Assembly: GCF_003751085.1 (NCBI RefSeq)
Contig: NZ_RJJY01000001.1
Coordinates: 3,906,001-3,970,000, forward strand
Reading direction: 5' to 3'
Length of the DNA: 64,000 nucleotides
Origin: Micromonospora sp. Llam0
GTDB lineage: Bacteria; Actinomycetota; Actinomycetes; Mycobacteriales; Micromonosporaceae
The position numbers and the translations under genes were made by a program. Numbering within the stretch: position 1 is the first letter of the stretch; each line of letters begins with the position of its first letter. Shown here piece by piece: positions 9,800 to 16,730 of this stretch. The notes under the pieces were generated by a model. That model did not search any database and had not been told where the DNA came from. It saw only the letters and a program-made list of their open reading frames with translations.

Positions 9800-10123
9800 A
9801 TGGGATGGTCCTGGCTGGTGTGGCCGGTCGGGGCCGCCGTGCTGGTGGCCGCCGGATACGTCACGGCGACGCTGCCCCGACGACGGGCGCACCAGCACGC
9901 CCGGCGCGTCTCCTGGTCGACGGCGAGGTCCGCGATCGACGCCGCCACGGTCAGCCGCGACGCCGCGCCCCGGACGGTCGCCGAGGCGGAGCAGCTGCTC
10001 ACCCGGGCGCAGACCCTCGCCGCCGACCGGGGTGGGCCGGCGGCGGCCCGCGCCGCCACCGACTACGCCCGGCGCGCCGACGAGCTGTGGCGTACCGCCG
10101 CCGGGCCGGAGGGTCCGGCGTGA
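9800..10123 (+). CDS. small single-pass membrane protein, unknown
   Basis: A 107-residue protein starting at ATG 9800 with an N-terminal transmembrane helix (WLVWPVGAAVLVAAGYV) followed by a basic stretch (LPRRRAHQHARR) and a helical Ala/Arg-rich cytoplasmic tail (VAEAEQLLTRAQTLAADRGG). Its stop overlaps the GTG start of the next gene (GTGA), so it is the first gene of a tight four-gene operon ending with the release-factor-like gene. I do not recognise a family. The basic patch after the helix suggests the tail is cytoplasmic. Confidence 0.75.
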   Translation: MGWSWLVWPVGAAVLVAAGYVTATLPRRRAHQHARRVSWSTARSAIDAATVSRDAAPRTVAEAEQLLTRAQTLAADRGGPAAARAATDYARRADELWRTAAGPEGPA

Positions 10124-11487
10124 GGCGCGCCGTCGGCACCGAGGTGGTGCGCTGGGGCGCCTTGACGGCGGCCGTCGCCGCCCTGGTGGTCTTTCTGCTG
10201 GCGCAGCGGCAGGACATCGACGTCAGCTACGGGCAGTCGCCGGCCCACGCGACGATCGCCGAGGGCAGCGCCGGCGAGCTGAGCGACGCCGGCGTGCCGT
10301 CGGTCGAGGAGATGACCGCGCTGGTCGCGGCCGACCCGGTGGTCCGCCTTCCCGGGGCGGTCGCCGACTGGGACGACGATCGGGTGGCCGCCGTCATCGG
10401 CGACGCCGACGTGCGGATCCTGGTCGCCCCGCCCGGCCTGGACGAAGCGGAACGCGAGCGGGTCCGCGAGGTCGACAACGCCACCGTACGGATCATCGGC
10501 ACCCAGGTCAGCGGCGGCTTCTACCAGGCGTACTCCACCGATCTGGACAGCTGGCGCGGGCATTTCGCCACCGGCGACGTCACCGGCCTGCTGACCGTCC
10601 TGATCGCCACGCTCACCGACCAGCCCGAGCCGCCGGACGAGGAGGGGTTCGCCTGGCGGGACCCGACCCCGGCGGAACTCGACGTGGTCGTCGGCGACCT
10701 GCGTACCGCCGGACGGCACGTCGCCGACGGCGCGACCCTGGCCGACGCGCCGCGACCGGGTGCGGCGGACGCCTTCCCCGACGGCACGGTGCGCTACGTC
10801 GCCCTGCCCCGGCAGCCGTTCGGCGAGCCGGTGCCGAACTACGGCCCGGCGCTGGCCGAGGTCTTCCCCGGCGACCCGGTCGTGGTGCAGTACGGCAACT
10901 GGGTCGAGTACCACGGGCCGGCCGCCGACGAGTTCGCCGAGGTGGCCGCGGCCAGTTTCTACGGTCAGTTCAGCGACCGGCTGAGCCGCTACGACTACCC
11001 GCAGACCAACGTGCTCGACGCGTACCTGAGCCGGGTCACCGACGTGCGGTACGCCGGACTGTTCGACCGGCCGTTGCCGTACCAGCCGGTGGATCCGCTC
11101 CGGGTGGCGTTGCCGGCGCTGCCGTGGCTGTTCGCCGGCTGCGTGATGCTGTTCCTCGTGCTGTCGGTGCGGTCGGTGCTGCGCGCCGGCAACCCGGCCG
11201 GGCAGCGGCGCAGCGTGCGTGGCCACAGCACGGTCCCGGCCCGGCTGGCCGGGTTGACCGCGCTGGCCGTGGAGATGTCCGCAGTGCCCGGCGGTGCCAG
11301 CGACGCGCCGCTGACCAGGGGAATCGGCAGGCTGGGGGCGGCCCGCGCCGCGCTCGACGACGACCTGCCCGACCGGCACGTGCACAATCTGCTCGACGAG
11401 GCGGAGGACGAGTTGGACAGCGCCGCCCGGCTGCTGGGCTTCGACGGTTACCGCCCGGACGTCTACCTGCGGAGCAGGCTCGGATGA
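10120..11487 (+). CDS. two-helix membrane protein with large extracytoplasmic domain, unknown
   Basis: 455 residues from GTG 10120, overlapping the previous gene by 4 bases. There is one N-terminal membrane helix (LTAAVAALVVFLLAQ, about residues 15-30). An acidic domain of about 300 residues that should lie outside the membrane follows, then a second helix (ALPWLFAGCVMLFLVLSV, about 330-350) and a 100-residue cytoplasmic tail (LDDDLPDRHVHNLLDEAEDELDSA) that looks helical. The architecture matches the next protein (helix, outer domain, helix, helical tail), so the pair may form a complex. No enzyme motif is evident and I do not recognise a family. Confidence 0.78.
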   Translation: MRRAVGTEVVRWGALTAAVAALVVFLLAQRQDIDVSYGQSPAHATIAEGSAGELSDAGVPSVEEMTALVAADPVVRLPGAVADWDDDRVAAVIGDADVRILVAPPGLDEAERERVREVDNATVRIIGTQVSGGFYQAYSTDLDSWRGHFATGDVTGLLTVLIATLTDQPEPPDEEGFAWRDPTPAELDVVVGDLRTAGRHVADGATLADAPRPGAADAFPDGTVRYVALPRQPFGEPVPNYGPALAEVFPGDPVVVQYGNWVEYHGPAADEFAEVAAASFYGQFSDRLSRYDYPQTNVLDAYLSRVTDVRYAGLFDRPLPYQPVDPLRVALPALPWLFAGCVMLFLVLSVRSVLRAGNPAGQRRSVRGHSTVPARLAGLTALAVEMSAVPGGASDAPLTRGIGRLGAARAALDDDLPDRHVHNLLDEAEDELDSAARLLGFDGYRPDVYLRSRLG

Positions 11488-12461
11488 GCCGGCTGACGCG
11501 GTTCATCGGTACGCCGTTCGGCCTGGCCACGCTGGCCTGCCTGGCGCTGGCCGGCTGGGCGTTGTGGTCCGGTGGTGTCCTGGACGGCCCGATCGCCCGC
11601 GAGGTGCGCACCTCCTCGGTGTACGCCGCCCCCGGGGTGGAGCTCGACGAGCCGGCAGCCGAGCAGGTGATCGGCAACCGGCGGCTGGTGGTGCTCTTCC
11701 TGGAGCCCGGCGCCGATCTGCGTGACGGCTGCCGGGCGACGGAACGGGCGGCGGACGGGACGCTGGTGCTGGCGTTGAGCCGGGAGGTCGACGACGACGG
11801 CTACGACACGTACGGCTGCGCCTGGCTGCCCGGCCGCGACGACGCGAACTTCGGCCGGGCGGCGGTCGCCGAGACGACCATCGGCCGGGGTGCCGACCAG
11901 TTCCCCGACGAGCCGGTCGAGGCGGTCAAGGTGATCGTGGTCAACTACGACCTGCTGGTACGGGCCGACATCGTTCCCGACGGTGCCCGCACCATCAGCC
12001 CGTCGCTGCCGCGCTACCTGGTCGCGGCCGCCGCGGTCACAGCGGTCGGCGTCGGCGCGGCGAGCATCTGGCTGGCCGCCCGGCGGGCCGGGCGGCTCGC
12101 GGACCGGCGGCGGGCCCGCCGGCAGCAGTTGGCGGACAGCCGCAGCCGGTTGTCGGCCGCCGCTGCCGTGCTCGGCCAGCAGATCATCGACCTGGACCGC
12201 CGGTACGCGCGGGCGGAACGAGGCGCGGCCAGCGGCAAAGCGGCCAGCGGCAAACAAGACGCGGCCGGCGGCACCGGCGAGCGAGGTGACTTCGTCCGGC
12301 GGTACCGTCAGCTCACCATGGACTACACCGACCTGCTTGCCAACATCGTCGCCGCAGACCGGGCCGACCGGGCCGACGTCGACCGGCTCACCGAGCGGCT
12401 GGAGCGGTTGATCGGACGCGGCCGCGAGCTGGCTGGCTCGCCCGCCGTACCGGGGAGCTGA
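11484..12461 (+). CDS. two-helix membrane protein with coiled-coil tail, unknown
   Basis: 325 residues from ATG 11484, overlapping the previous stop (ATGA). N-terminal helix (FGLATLACLALAGWALW), an extracytoplasmic domain of about 145 residues with two cysteines (DGCRATERA and TYGCAWLPGRD) that could pair, and a second helix (YLVAAAAVTAVGVGAASIWLA, about 178-200). The long Arg/Gln/Leu-rich tail is a likely coiled coil (RRQQLADSRSRLSAAAAVLGQ), interrupted by a Gly/Ser/Lys linker repeat (ASGKAASGK). It shares topology with its upstream neighbour. Function is unknown. Confidence 0.78.
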   Translation: MSRLTRFIGTPFGLATLACLALAGWALWSGGVLDGPIAREVRTSSVYAAPGVELDEPAAEQVIGNRRLVVLFLEPGADLRDGCRATERAADGTLVLALSREVDDDGYDTYGCAWLPGRDDANFGRAAVAETTIGRGADQFPDEPVEAVKVIVVNYDLLVRADIVPDGARTISPSLPRYLVAAAAVTAVGVGAASIWLAARRAGRLADRRRARRQQLADSRSRLSAAAAVLGQQIIDLDRRYARAERGAASGKAASGKQDAAGGTGERGDFVRRYRQLTMDYTDLLANIVAADRADRADVDRLTERLERLIGRGRELAGSPAVPGS

Positions 12462-12465
12462 GCGC

Positions 12466-13131
12466 GTGCGCGGCGCGCGGCCGGCGGCCGGCGGCGGCCG
12501 GTGGGTGGAGATCTCCCCGGAGCGTCTGCGGGGCTGGCTGGACGGCTTCTACGGCCGGCACGACGGCGCCACCGAGGACGGGCTGGCCCTGACCGGGGCC
12601 AGCAACGGCGACACGGCGACGCTGCATCCGCCGCCCGGCGTCGACGGGGTCAGCGACGTCGACGGTCTGCTCACCGCGCTGATCCGGCCGCCACGCATCG
12701 GTCTGCTGCTGGCACGTAAGGGCGCGGTGGCGGTCGGTGTCGTCGATGGCACTGCCATCATCGCGTCCAAGGTGGAGCGGCACTACGTGCAGGGGCGCAC
12801 CGCCGCCGGCGGGCAGTCACAGCAGCGGTACGCCCGGCGGCGCGACAACCAGGCGACGGCGGCGGCCGGCCGGGCCGCCGACATCGTGGCCCGGGTGCTG
12901 CTGCCGCACACCCCCGGGGCTGCTGAGTCCACCGGAGCCGAGGAGCCGATCCGGGCGCTGGTCTGCGGTGGGGACCGCCTGATGGTCGACGCGGTGCTCG
13001 CCGACCGACGGCTGGCACCGCTGCTGCCGATGCGCCACCCACACCTGCTGGACTGCCCGGAGCCCCGGCTCGCCGTCCTGCAGGACGCGGCGGTCGCCGC
13101 CCGCCGCGTCCGCATCCACCTGGTGCCCTGA
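12466..13131 (+). CDS. acVLRF1-type peptidyl-tRNA hydrolase (Vms1/eRF1-like)
   Basis: 221 residues from GTG 12466. The core HYVQGRTAAGGQSQQRYARRR (about residues 106-126) is the hallmark of the Vms1/ANKZF1-like release factor fold. The GGQSQQ segment corresponds to the catalytic loop that cleaves peptidyl-tRNA on stalled large ribosomal subunits. The rest (VEISPERLRGWLDGF at the start, LVCGGDRLMVDAVL and an RRVRIHLVP end) fits the actinobacterial acVLRF1 family, thought to rescue stalled ribosomes. It is 4 bases after the membrane-protein operon and probably co-transcribed. The family assignment is strong; activity in this organism is inferred. Confidence 0.88.
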   Translation: MRGARPAAGGGRWVEISPERLRGWLDGFYGRHDGATEDGLALTGASNGDTATLHPPPGVDGVSDVDGLLTALIRPPRIGLLLARKGAVAVGVVDGTAIIASKVERHYVQGRTAAGGQSQQRYARRRDNQATAAAGRAADIVARVLLPHTPGAAESTGAEEPIRALVCGGDRLMVDAVLADRRLAPLLPMRHPHLLDCPEPRLAVLQDAAVAARRVRIHLVP

Positions 13132-13160
13132 CTCAGGTGTGTCCTTCCGCCGCCCGGCGA

Positions 13161-13391
13161 TCAGGCCGCCTGGTCGGCCGCCAGTTCCGCAGTCAGCCGA
13201 CGGGCGATCGCCCGCTTGCGGCGGTTGACGACGCCAGCGAAATTGACCAGGAAACCCAGGTAGACGACAGTCCCCGAGGCCCACATGTCCACCCGGGTAC
13301 CGCCGCCTGGCAGAGGCTCGATGTCGATCGACATCGTGATACCGCCACGGACTCCACGCCGGCGCATGTTGATCGTCCCCGGCCCACCGGT
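13161..13391 (-). pseudogene. C-terminal part of membrane-protein gene split by nested insertion sequences
   Basis: This is the 3' fragment (75 codons plus stop) of a gene whose 5' part lies at 15987-16169. Removing the insertion and one copy of the 3-base duplication joins ...AVLWATT to GGPGTINMRRRGVRGG in one uninterrupted frame, giving a protein of about 136 residues. The fragment carries a hydrophobic stretch (SGTVVYLGFLVNFAGVV) followed by a basic tail (NRRKRAIARRL). A short stand-alone reading from ATG 13367 exists but is probably not a gene. No family is recognised. Confidence 0.8.
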
Positions 13392-13396
13392 GAGGC

Positions 13397-14173
13397 TTAT
13401 TCACAGGCGATCCTGTAGAACTGCAGACCGATGACACAGGAGATAGTTTCTCTGAAGGTTCCGAGGGGTCTGCGGTAGTCGGTGTGCAGGATCCGCCAGG
13501 TCTTCAGATTCGCGATGACCTGCTCGACGACCCAGCGGATCTTGTTGACCTGCCGGTTGTATTCCTTCTGCCACTCCGTGAGTTCGCCGCCCTTGGGCTT
13601 TTTGTACGGGGTGATCATGCCGTTTCCGACGTAACCCTTGTCACCGATCCAGTCTCCAGGGTTGAGGGTGACGAGGACCTCGGCGTCGTTGATCGCGTAC
13701 GAGTCGTGGCGGTTGCCGGCGACTGGGTCGGAGATCCAGGCGAGTGCACCGTCGAGAGTGCATGCGACCTGAACGCTCATGCCCGTGGTCTTGTGTTTGC
13801 CGGAGAACAGACAGCGGTCCGTGCGCCATGACCAGCAAGGGAGCAGCGTGCCGTCGACGAGGTACTGGACGCTGGGGCTGAGCTCGTCGGCGGTCGGCAC
13901 GAATCCTGTGAGCACGCGCTTAAGTACGGGAGTGACGCCGGTGATCGCTCGGGAGATTGTCGCCTGCGAGACGCTGTGCGCCTCGGCGATTTCCGCTTGG
14001 ACGCGGTTTCGGCGCAGGTACGTCAACGCGACGACGACCGCGCGGTAGAGGACCGCGCGGTAGAGACCGAGGATCGGCGGCCAGGGTTCCACTTCCAGGT
14101 CCTGGCATTCGGTGCGGATGAGCGCGCAGAGGTCGCGGATCTGGTCGGTAGTAAAGCCGGTGGTATGATACAT
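13397..14173 (-). CDS. IS5-family transposase (DDE_Tnp_4 type)
   Basis: 258 residues, apparently intact. An N-terminal helix-turn-helix (AEIAEAHSVSQATISRAITG) is followed by a DDE catalytic core: first Asp in YLVDGTLLPC, second Asp in DWIGDKGYVG, Glu in IRWVVEQVIANLK. The stop codon lies inside the element's left inverted repeat. The ISKra4 guest is inserted upstream of the start codon, about 50 bases before it, so the native promoter region may be disturbed. Confidence 0.92.
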   Translation of the reverse strand: MYHTTGFTTDQIRDLCALIRTECQDLEVEPWPPILGLYRAVLYRAVVVALTYLRRNRVQAEIAEAHSVSQATISRAITGVTPVLKRVLTGFVPTADELSPSVQYLVDGTLLPCWSWRTDRCLFSGKHKTTGMSVQVACTLDGALAWISDPVAGNRHDSYAINDAEVLVTLNPGDWIGDKGYVGNGMITPYKKPKGGELTEWQKEYNRQVNKIRWVVEQVIANLKTWRILHTDYRRPLGTFRETISCVIGLQFYRIACE

Positions 14174-14217
14174 GTTCGGCGGTCCGTTTTTCTACTTGGG
14201 TGTTGTGTGGTAACTCC

Positions 14218-14226
14218 ATCCTATAG
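14218..14226. repeat. target-site duplication of the ISKra4-type element (left copy)
   Basis: The 9 bases ATCCTATAG directly precede the left end of the element (GGGTGCGGCTCTTCTGG) and recur at 15912-15920 directly after its right end. This proves the element boundaries. Confidence 0.9.
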
Positions 14227-15911
14227 GGGTGCGGCTCTTCTGGAGTGAGGCGGTGATTGCCTATGGTCGCGGAGTGGTTGCGGGGAGTGGTCGCGGGGGT
14301 GTTTGGGTCGGTTGGAAGGTTGAAGGGCTCCTTCTCGTAGGTTGATGGGTGGTCTAGATCCACAACCGAAGAAGGAGCCCGGGTGTCAGGGTACGTGGTG
14401 GCGGGGGCGTTCGACCGGTCGCGGGAGTGTTTCGAGGAGTTGGTGGAGGGGTTGGCCGGCTCGGACAGTGACGGGTTGACGCACGCCGAGTTGGAGGACC
14501 GCCTCGCGGTGCGGGGTCGTGAGCTGCTGCGGTTGTTGTTGCAGGACCATGTGGATCTGCGGGCGGCGCGGGAGGTGCGCCGGGAACGGGTGGTCGGTGC
14601 CGATGAGGTGGTCCGTTCCCGGGTGGAGGTGGGGCATGGTCGGGGGCTGGGCACGGTGTTCGGTGCGGTGACGGTGACCAGGATGGCGTACCGGGCGTCG
14701 GGAGTGGCCAACCTGTATCCGGCGGACGCGGTGTTGAACCTGCCGGTGGAGAGGCATTCGCACGGGCTGCGCCGGTTGGCGGCGGTGGAGTCGGTACGGG
14801 GATCGTTCGACGACGCGGTCGCCGCGATCGACCGGTCGTGCGGGGTGGGTGTGGGGAAACGGCAGGTGCAGGAGTTGGCGGTGGCCGCCGCTGTGGACGT
14901 GGCCGCGTTCTACGACACCCGATCGCACCGGCCGGTCGGCGATGGCTGGCTGCTGGTGCTGTCGTTCGACGGTAAGGGTGTCGTGATGATCCCGTCCGCG
15001 TTACGGGACGCCACCGCGAAGGCCGCCGCCCGGACAGGCCGTAGGTTGACCACCCGGCTGTCGCCGGGAGAGAAACGTGGCCGTAAACGGATGGCGGAGT
15101 TGGCGGTGGTCTACGACGCGGCGCCGGTGCCGCGTACCCCGTCCGAGATCATCACCGGTGACGACGGCCGGCGTCGGCGGGGTCCGGTCGCCCAGGCCAG
15201 GTGGTTGACGGCGTCCGTGGTCGACGACATCGCCCCGGTCGTCGCCGCCGGGTTCGACGAGGCGTGTCGCCGTGACCCGCGGCAGGCGCGGACCTGGGTC
15301 GTGCTCGTTGACGGTAACCGTGCCCAGATCGACGCGGTCCGGGCCGAGGCGGACCGCCGCCAGGTGAAGGTCCACATCGTGCTGGACTTCGTCCACGTGC
15401 TCGAGTACGTGTGGAAAGCGGCGTGGGCGTTCTTCTACACCGGTGACCCCGCCGCCGAGGCGTGGGTCGGCGAGCAGGCGGTCAAGATCCTGTCCGGCAA
15501 GGCCGGGCAGGTCGCGGCCGGGATCCGTCGGCGGGCCACCCGGTACGGATACTCGGCCAGGGAACGCGCCGGCGCCGACGAGTGCGCCGACTACCTGACC
15601 CGCCACCAGCCCTACCTGGACTACCACACCGCGTTGGCTGCGGGGTGGCCGATCGCCACCGGCGTGATCGAGGGCGCCTGCCGGCATCTGGTCAAGGACC
15701 GCATGGACATCACCGGCGCCCGCTGGGGACTGGACACCGCCGAAGCCATCCTCAAGCTACGCGCCGTATCCGCCAACGGCGACTTCAACGCCTACTGGGC
15801 CTTCCACCTGCAACAAGAACACCAACGCATACACCAGAACAGATACCAGCAACAACGGGAGGGCTACACCCTCGCCGGATGACCAGCCATCACTCCAAAA
15901 GAGCCGCACCC
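14227..15911. mobile_element. ISKra4-family insertion sequence nested in the IS5-type element
   Basis: A 1685-base element with terminal inverted repeats GGGTGCGGCTCTTCTGGAGT at the left and its near-complement at the right (one T/C difference). It is flanked by a perfect 9-base duplication. It contains a single transposase gene on the plus strand. Confidence 0.9.
14383..15882 (+). CDS. ISKra4-family transposase
   Basis: 499 residues from GTG 14383, apparently intact. Features typical of the ISKra4 family are an N-terminal region with alternating helices, a core with the first Asp in VLSFDGKGVVM, a second Asp in VVLVDGNRAQID, and the late segment VIEGACRHLVKDRMDITGAR, where the catalytic Glu of this family is expected. 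The gene ends 29 bases before the right end of its element. Confidence 0.88.
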   Translation: MSGYVVAGAFDRSRECFEELVEGLAGSDSDGLTHAELEDRLAVRGRELLRLLLQDHVDLRAAREVRRERVVGADEVVRSRVEVGHGRGLGTVFGAVTVTRMAYRASGVANLYPADAVLNLPVERHSHGLRRLAAVESVRGSFDDAVAAIDRSCGVGVGKRQVQELAVAAAVDVAAFYDTRSHRPVGDGWLLVLSFDGKGVVMIPSALRDATAKAAARTGRRLTTRLSPGEKRGRKRMAELAVVYDAAPVPRTPSEIITGDDGRRRRGPVAQARWLTASVVDDIAPVVAAGFDEACRRDPRQARTWVVLVDGNRAQIDAVRAEADRRQVKVHIVLDFVHVLEYVWKAAWAFFYTGDPAAEAWVGEQAVKILSGKAGQVAAGIRRRATRYGYSARERAGADECADYLTRHQPYLDYHTALAAGWPIATGVIEGACRHLVKDRMDITGARWGLDTAEAILKLRAVSANGDFNAYWAFHLQQEHQRIHQNRYQQQREGYTLAG

Positions 15912-15920
15912 ATCCTATAG
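15912..15920. repeat. target-site duplication of the ISKra4-type element (right copy)
   Basis: Second copy of ATCCTATAG, identical to 14218-14226. Confidence 0.9.
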
Positions 15921-15986
15921 AGAGGCGGACCGTCACTTTCCGTTGGGGTCCACTGTGGCTTACTGAAGCTTTGCTGAATAAGCCTC

Positions 15987-16169
15987 GGTGGTGGCCCACA
16001 GGACGGCGCGCGGGCCGGCGAACGCGTCACGGACGATCTGCGCCACCTGAGCCGAATTGTACGGCGAATCGACGGTCGTCGTAGCGACAGCCTGCCGGGT
16101 CTCGTAGAAATGCCAGCCGATGATGACGATCGGCGTGACAAAGACAGCGAAACAGAGGAAGCTTTCCAT
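15987..16169 (-). pseudogene. N-terminal part of membrane-protein gene split by nested insertion sequences
   Basis: The 5' fragment (61 codons from ATG 16169) encodes a membrane helix (SFLCFAVFVTPIVIIGWHFY) and a short soluble part (YNSAQVAQIVRDAFAGPRAV). It runs into the IS5-type inverted repeat, where translation would add EAYSAKLQ and stop. Excision in silico restores the frame into 13391-13161. It lies 37 bases downstream of the unknown gene at 16207-16635 on the same strand, probably in one operon. Confidence 0.8.
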
Positions 16170-16206
16170 GATCTTCTCCCATCTTCATAATGTCGAAATG
16201 ACTGAT

Positions 16207-16635
16207 TCACAGCTGCGGCGGCCAGCCGTGCTCCTCGCGTAGCTGCCTGAGGCGCGTCATCTCAAGGGCGGTCAGCGCCACGCTCGGCGGCAGGCCCCGG
16301 GAGAGTTTGAACCGAATCCCGGCGTCGATCAGCGGCAAGGCTGCGGGCATTCGAAACGCTTCACTGCTGTACATCTCCCACGCCAACCTCGCCGCCCCGT
16401 ACGTCGCGAACCCGCCCCGGTCCCGTTGCACAAGGGCCAGCAACCCGCCGAGAAAACCGTCAGGATCGCTAGTCGCGTGACCGTACAGCGCTCCTAGCCG
16501 GTTTACGGTCTCGTCGACGTCGACCCCACTGCCCTGCGGGTCGAGCGAGAAGCGCCCGAAACGGTCGAGCCACCGCAGCATGTCGGCGGGAAACGGGGAG
16601 CGCGGAGCGCGGCTAAACAGTCCCACGCCGGCCAC
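16207..16635 (-). CDS. hypothetical soluble protein
   Basis: A 142-residue protein with no recognised family. It reads as mostly helical and soluble (LRWLDRFGRFSLDPQGSG, GGLLALVQRDRGGFATYGAARLAWEMYSS) and ends with a basic helix (LEMTRLRQLREEHGWPPQL). It precedes the split membrane-protein gene and is divergent from the CHAT gene, with a 95-base shared upstream region. The three genes may therefore belong to one functional unit. Confidence 0.65.
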   Translation of the reverse strand: MAGVGLFSRAPRSPFPADMLRWLDRFGRFSLDPQGSGVDVDETVNRLGALYGHATSDPDGFLGGLLALVQRDRGGFATYGAARLAWEMYSSEAFRMPAALPLIDAGIRFKLSRGLPPSVALTALEMTRLRQLREEHGWPPQL

Positions 16636-16730
16636 TGACGGACAGGACGGCGATCGCGGTCCTGGTGTCCGTCAGGTCCCTGGGAGCAGTCACGCCGCTC
16701 AGGTGGACGATCGGTTGGAGGTCAGCGCAC

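Larger units (their letters stand above)
13392..15986. mobile_element. IS5-family element interrupted by an ISKra4-family element
   Basis: The outer element has 12-base terminal inverted repeats GAGGCTTATTCA at 13392-13403 and its complement at 15975-15986. It is flanked by a 3-base duplication GGT (13389-13391 and 15987-15989). It carries one transposase (13397-14173, minus). Its right arm holds a second element at 14227-15911, so its own length without the guest is about 0.9 kb. The insertion split a small membrane-protein gene. The order of events is clear from nesting: IS5-type first, ISKra4-type second. Confidence 0.85.

Noticed and set aside
13161..13367. A stand-alone 68-codon gene
   Set aside because: It is the distal part of a gene split by insertion sequences; the joined reading is in frame and longer.
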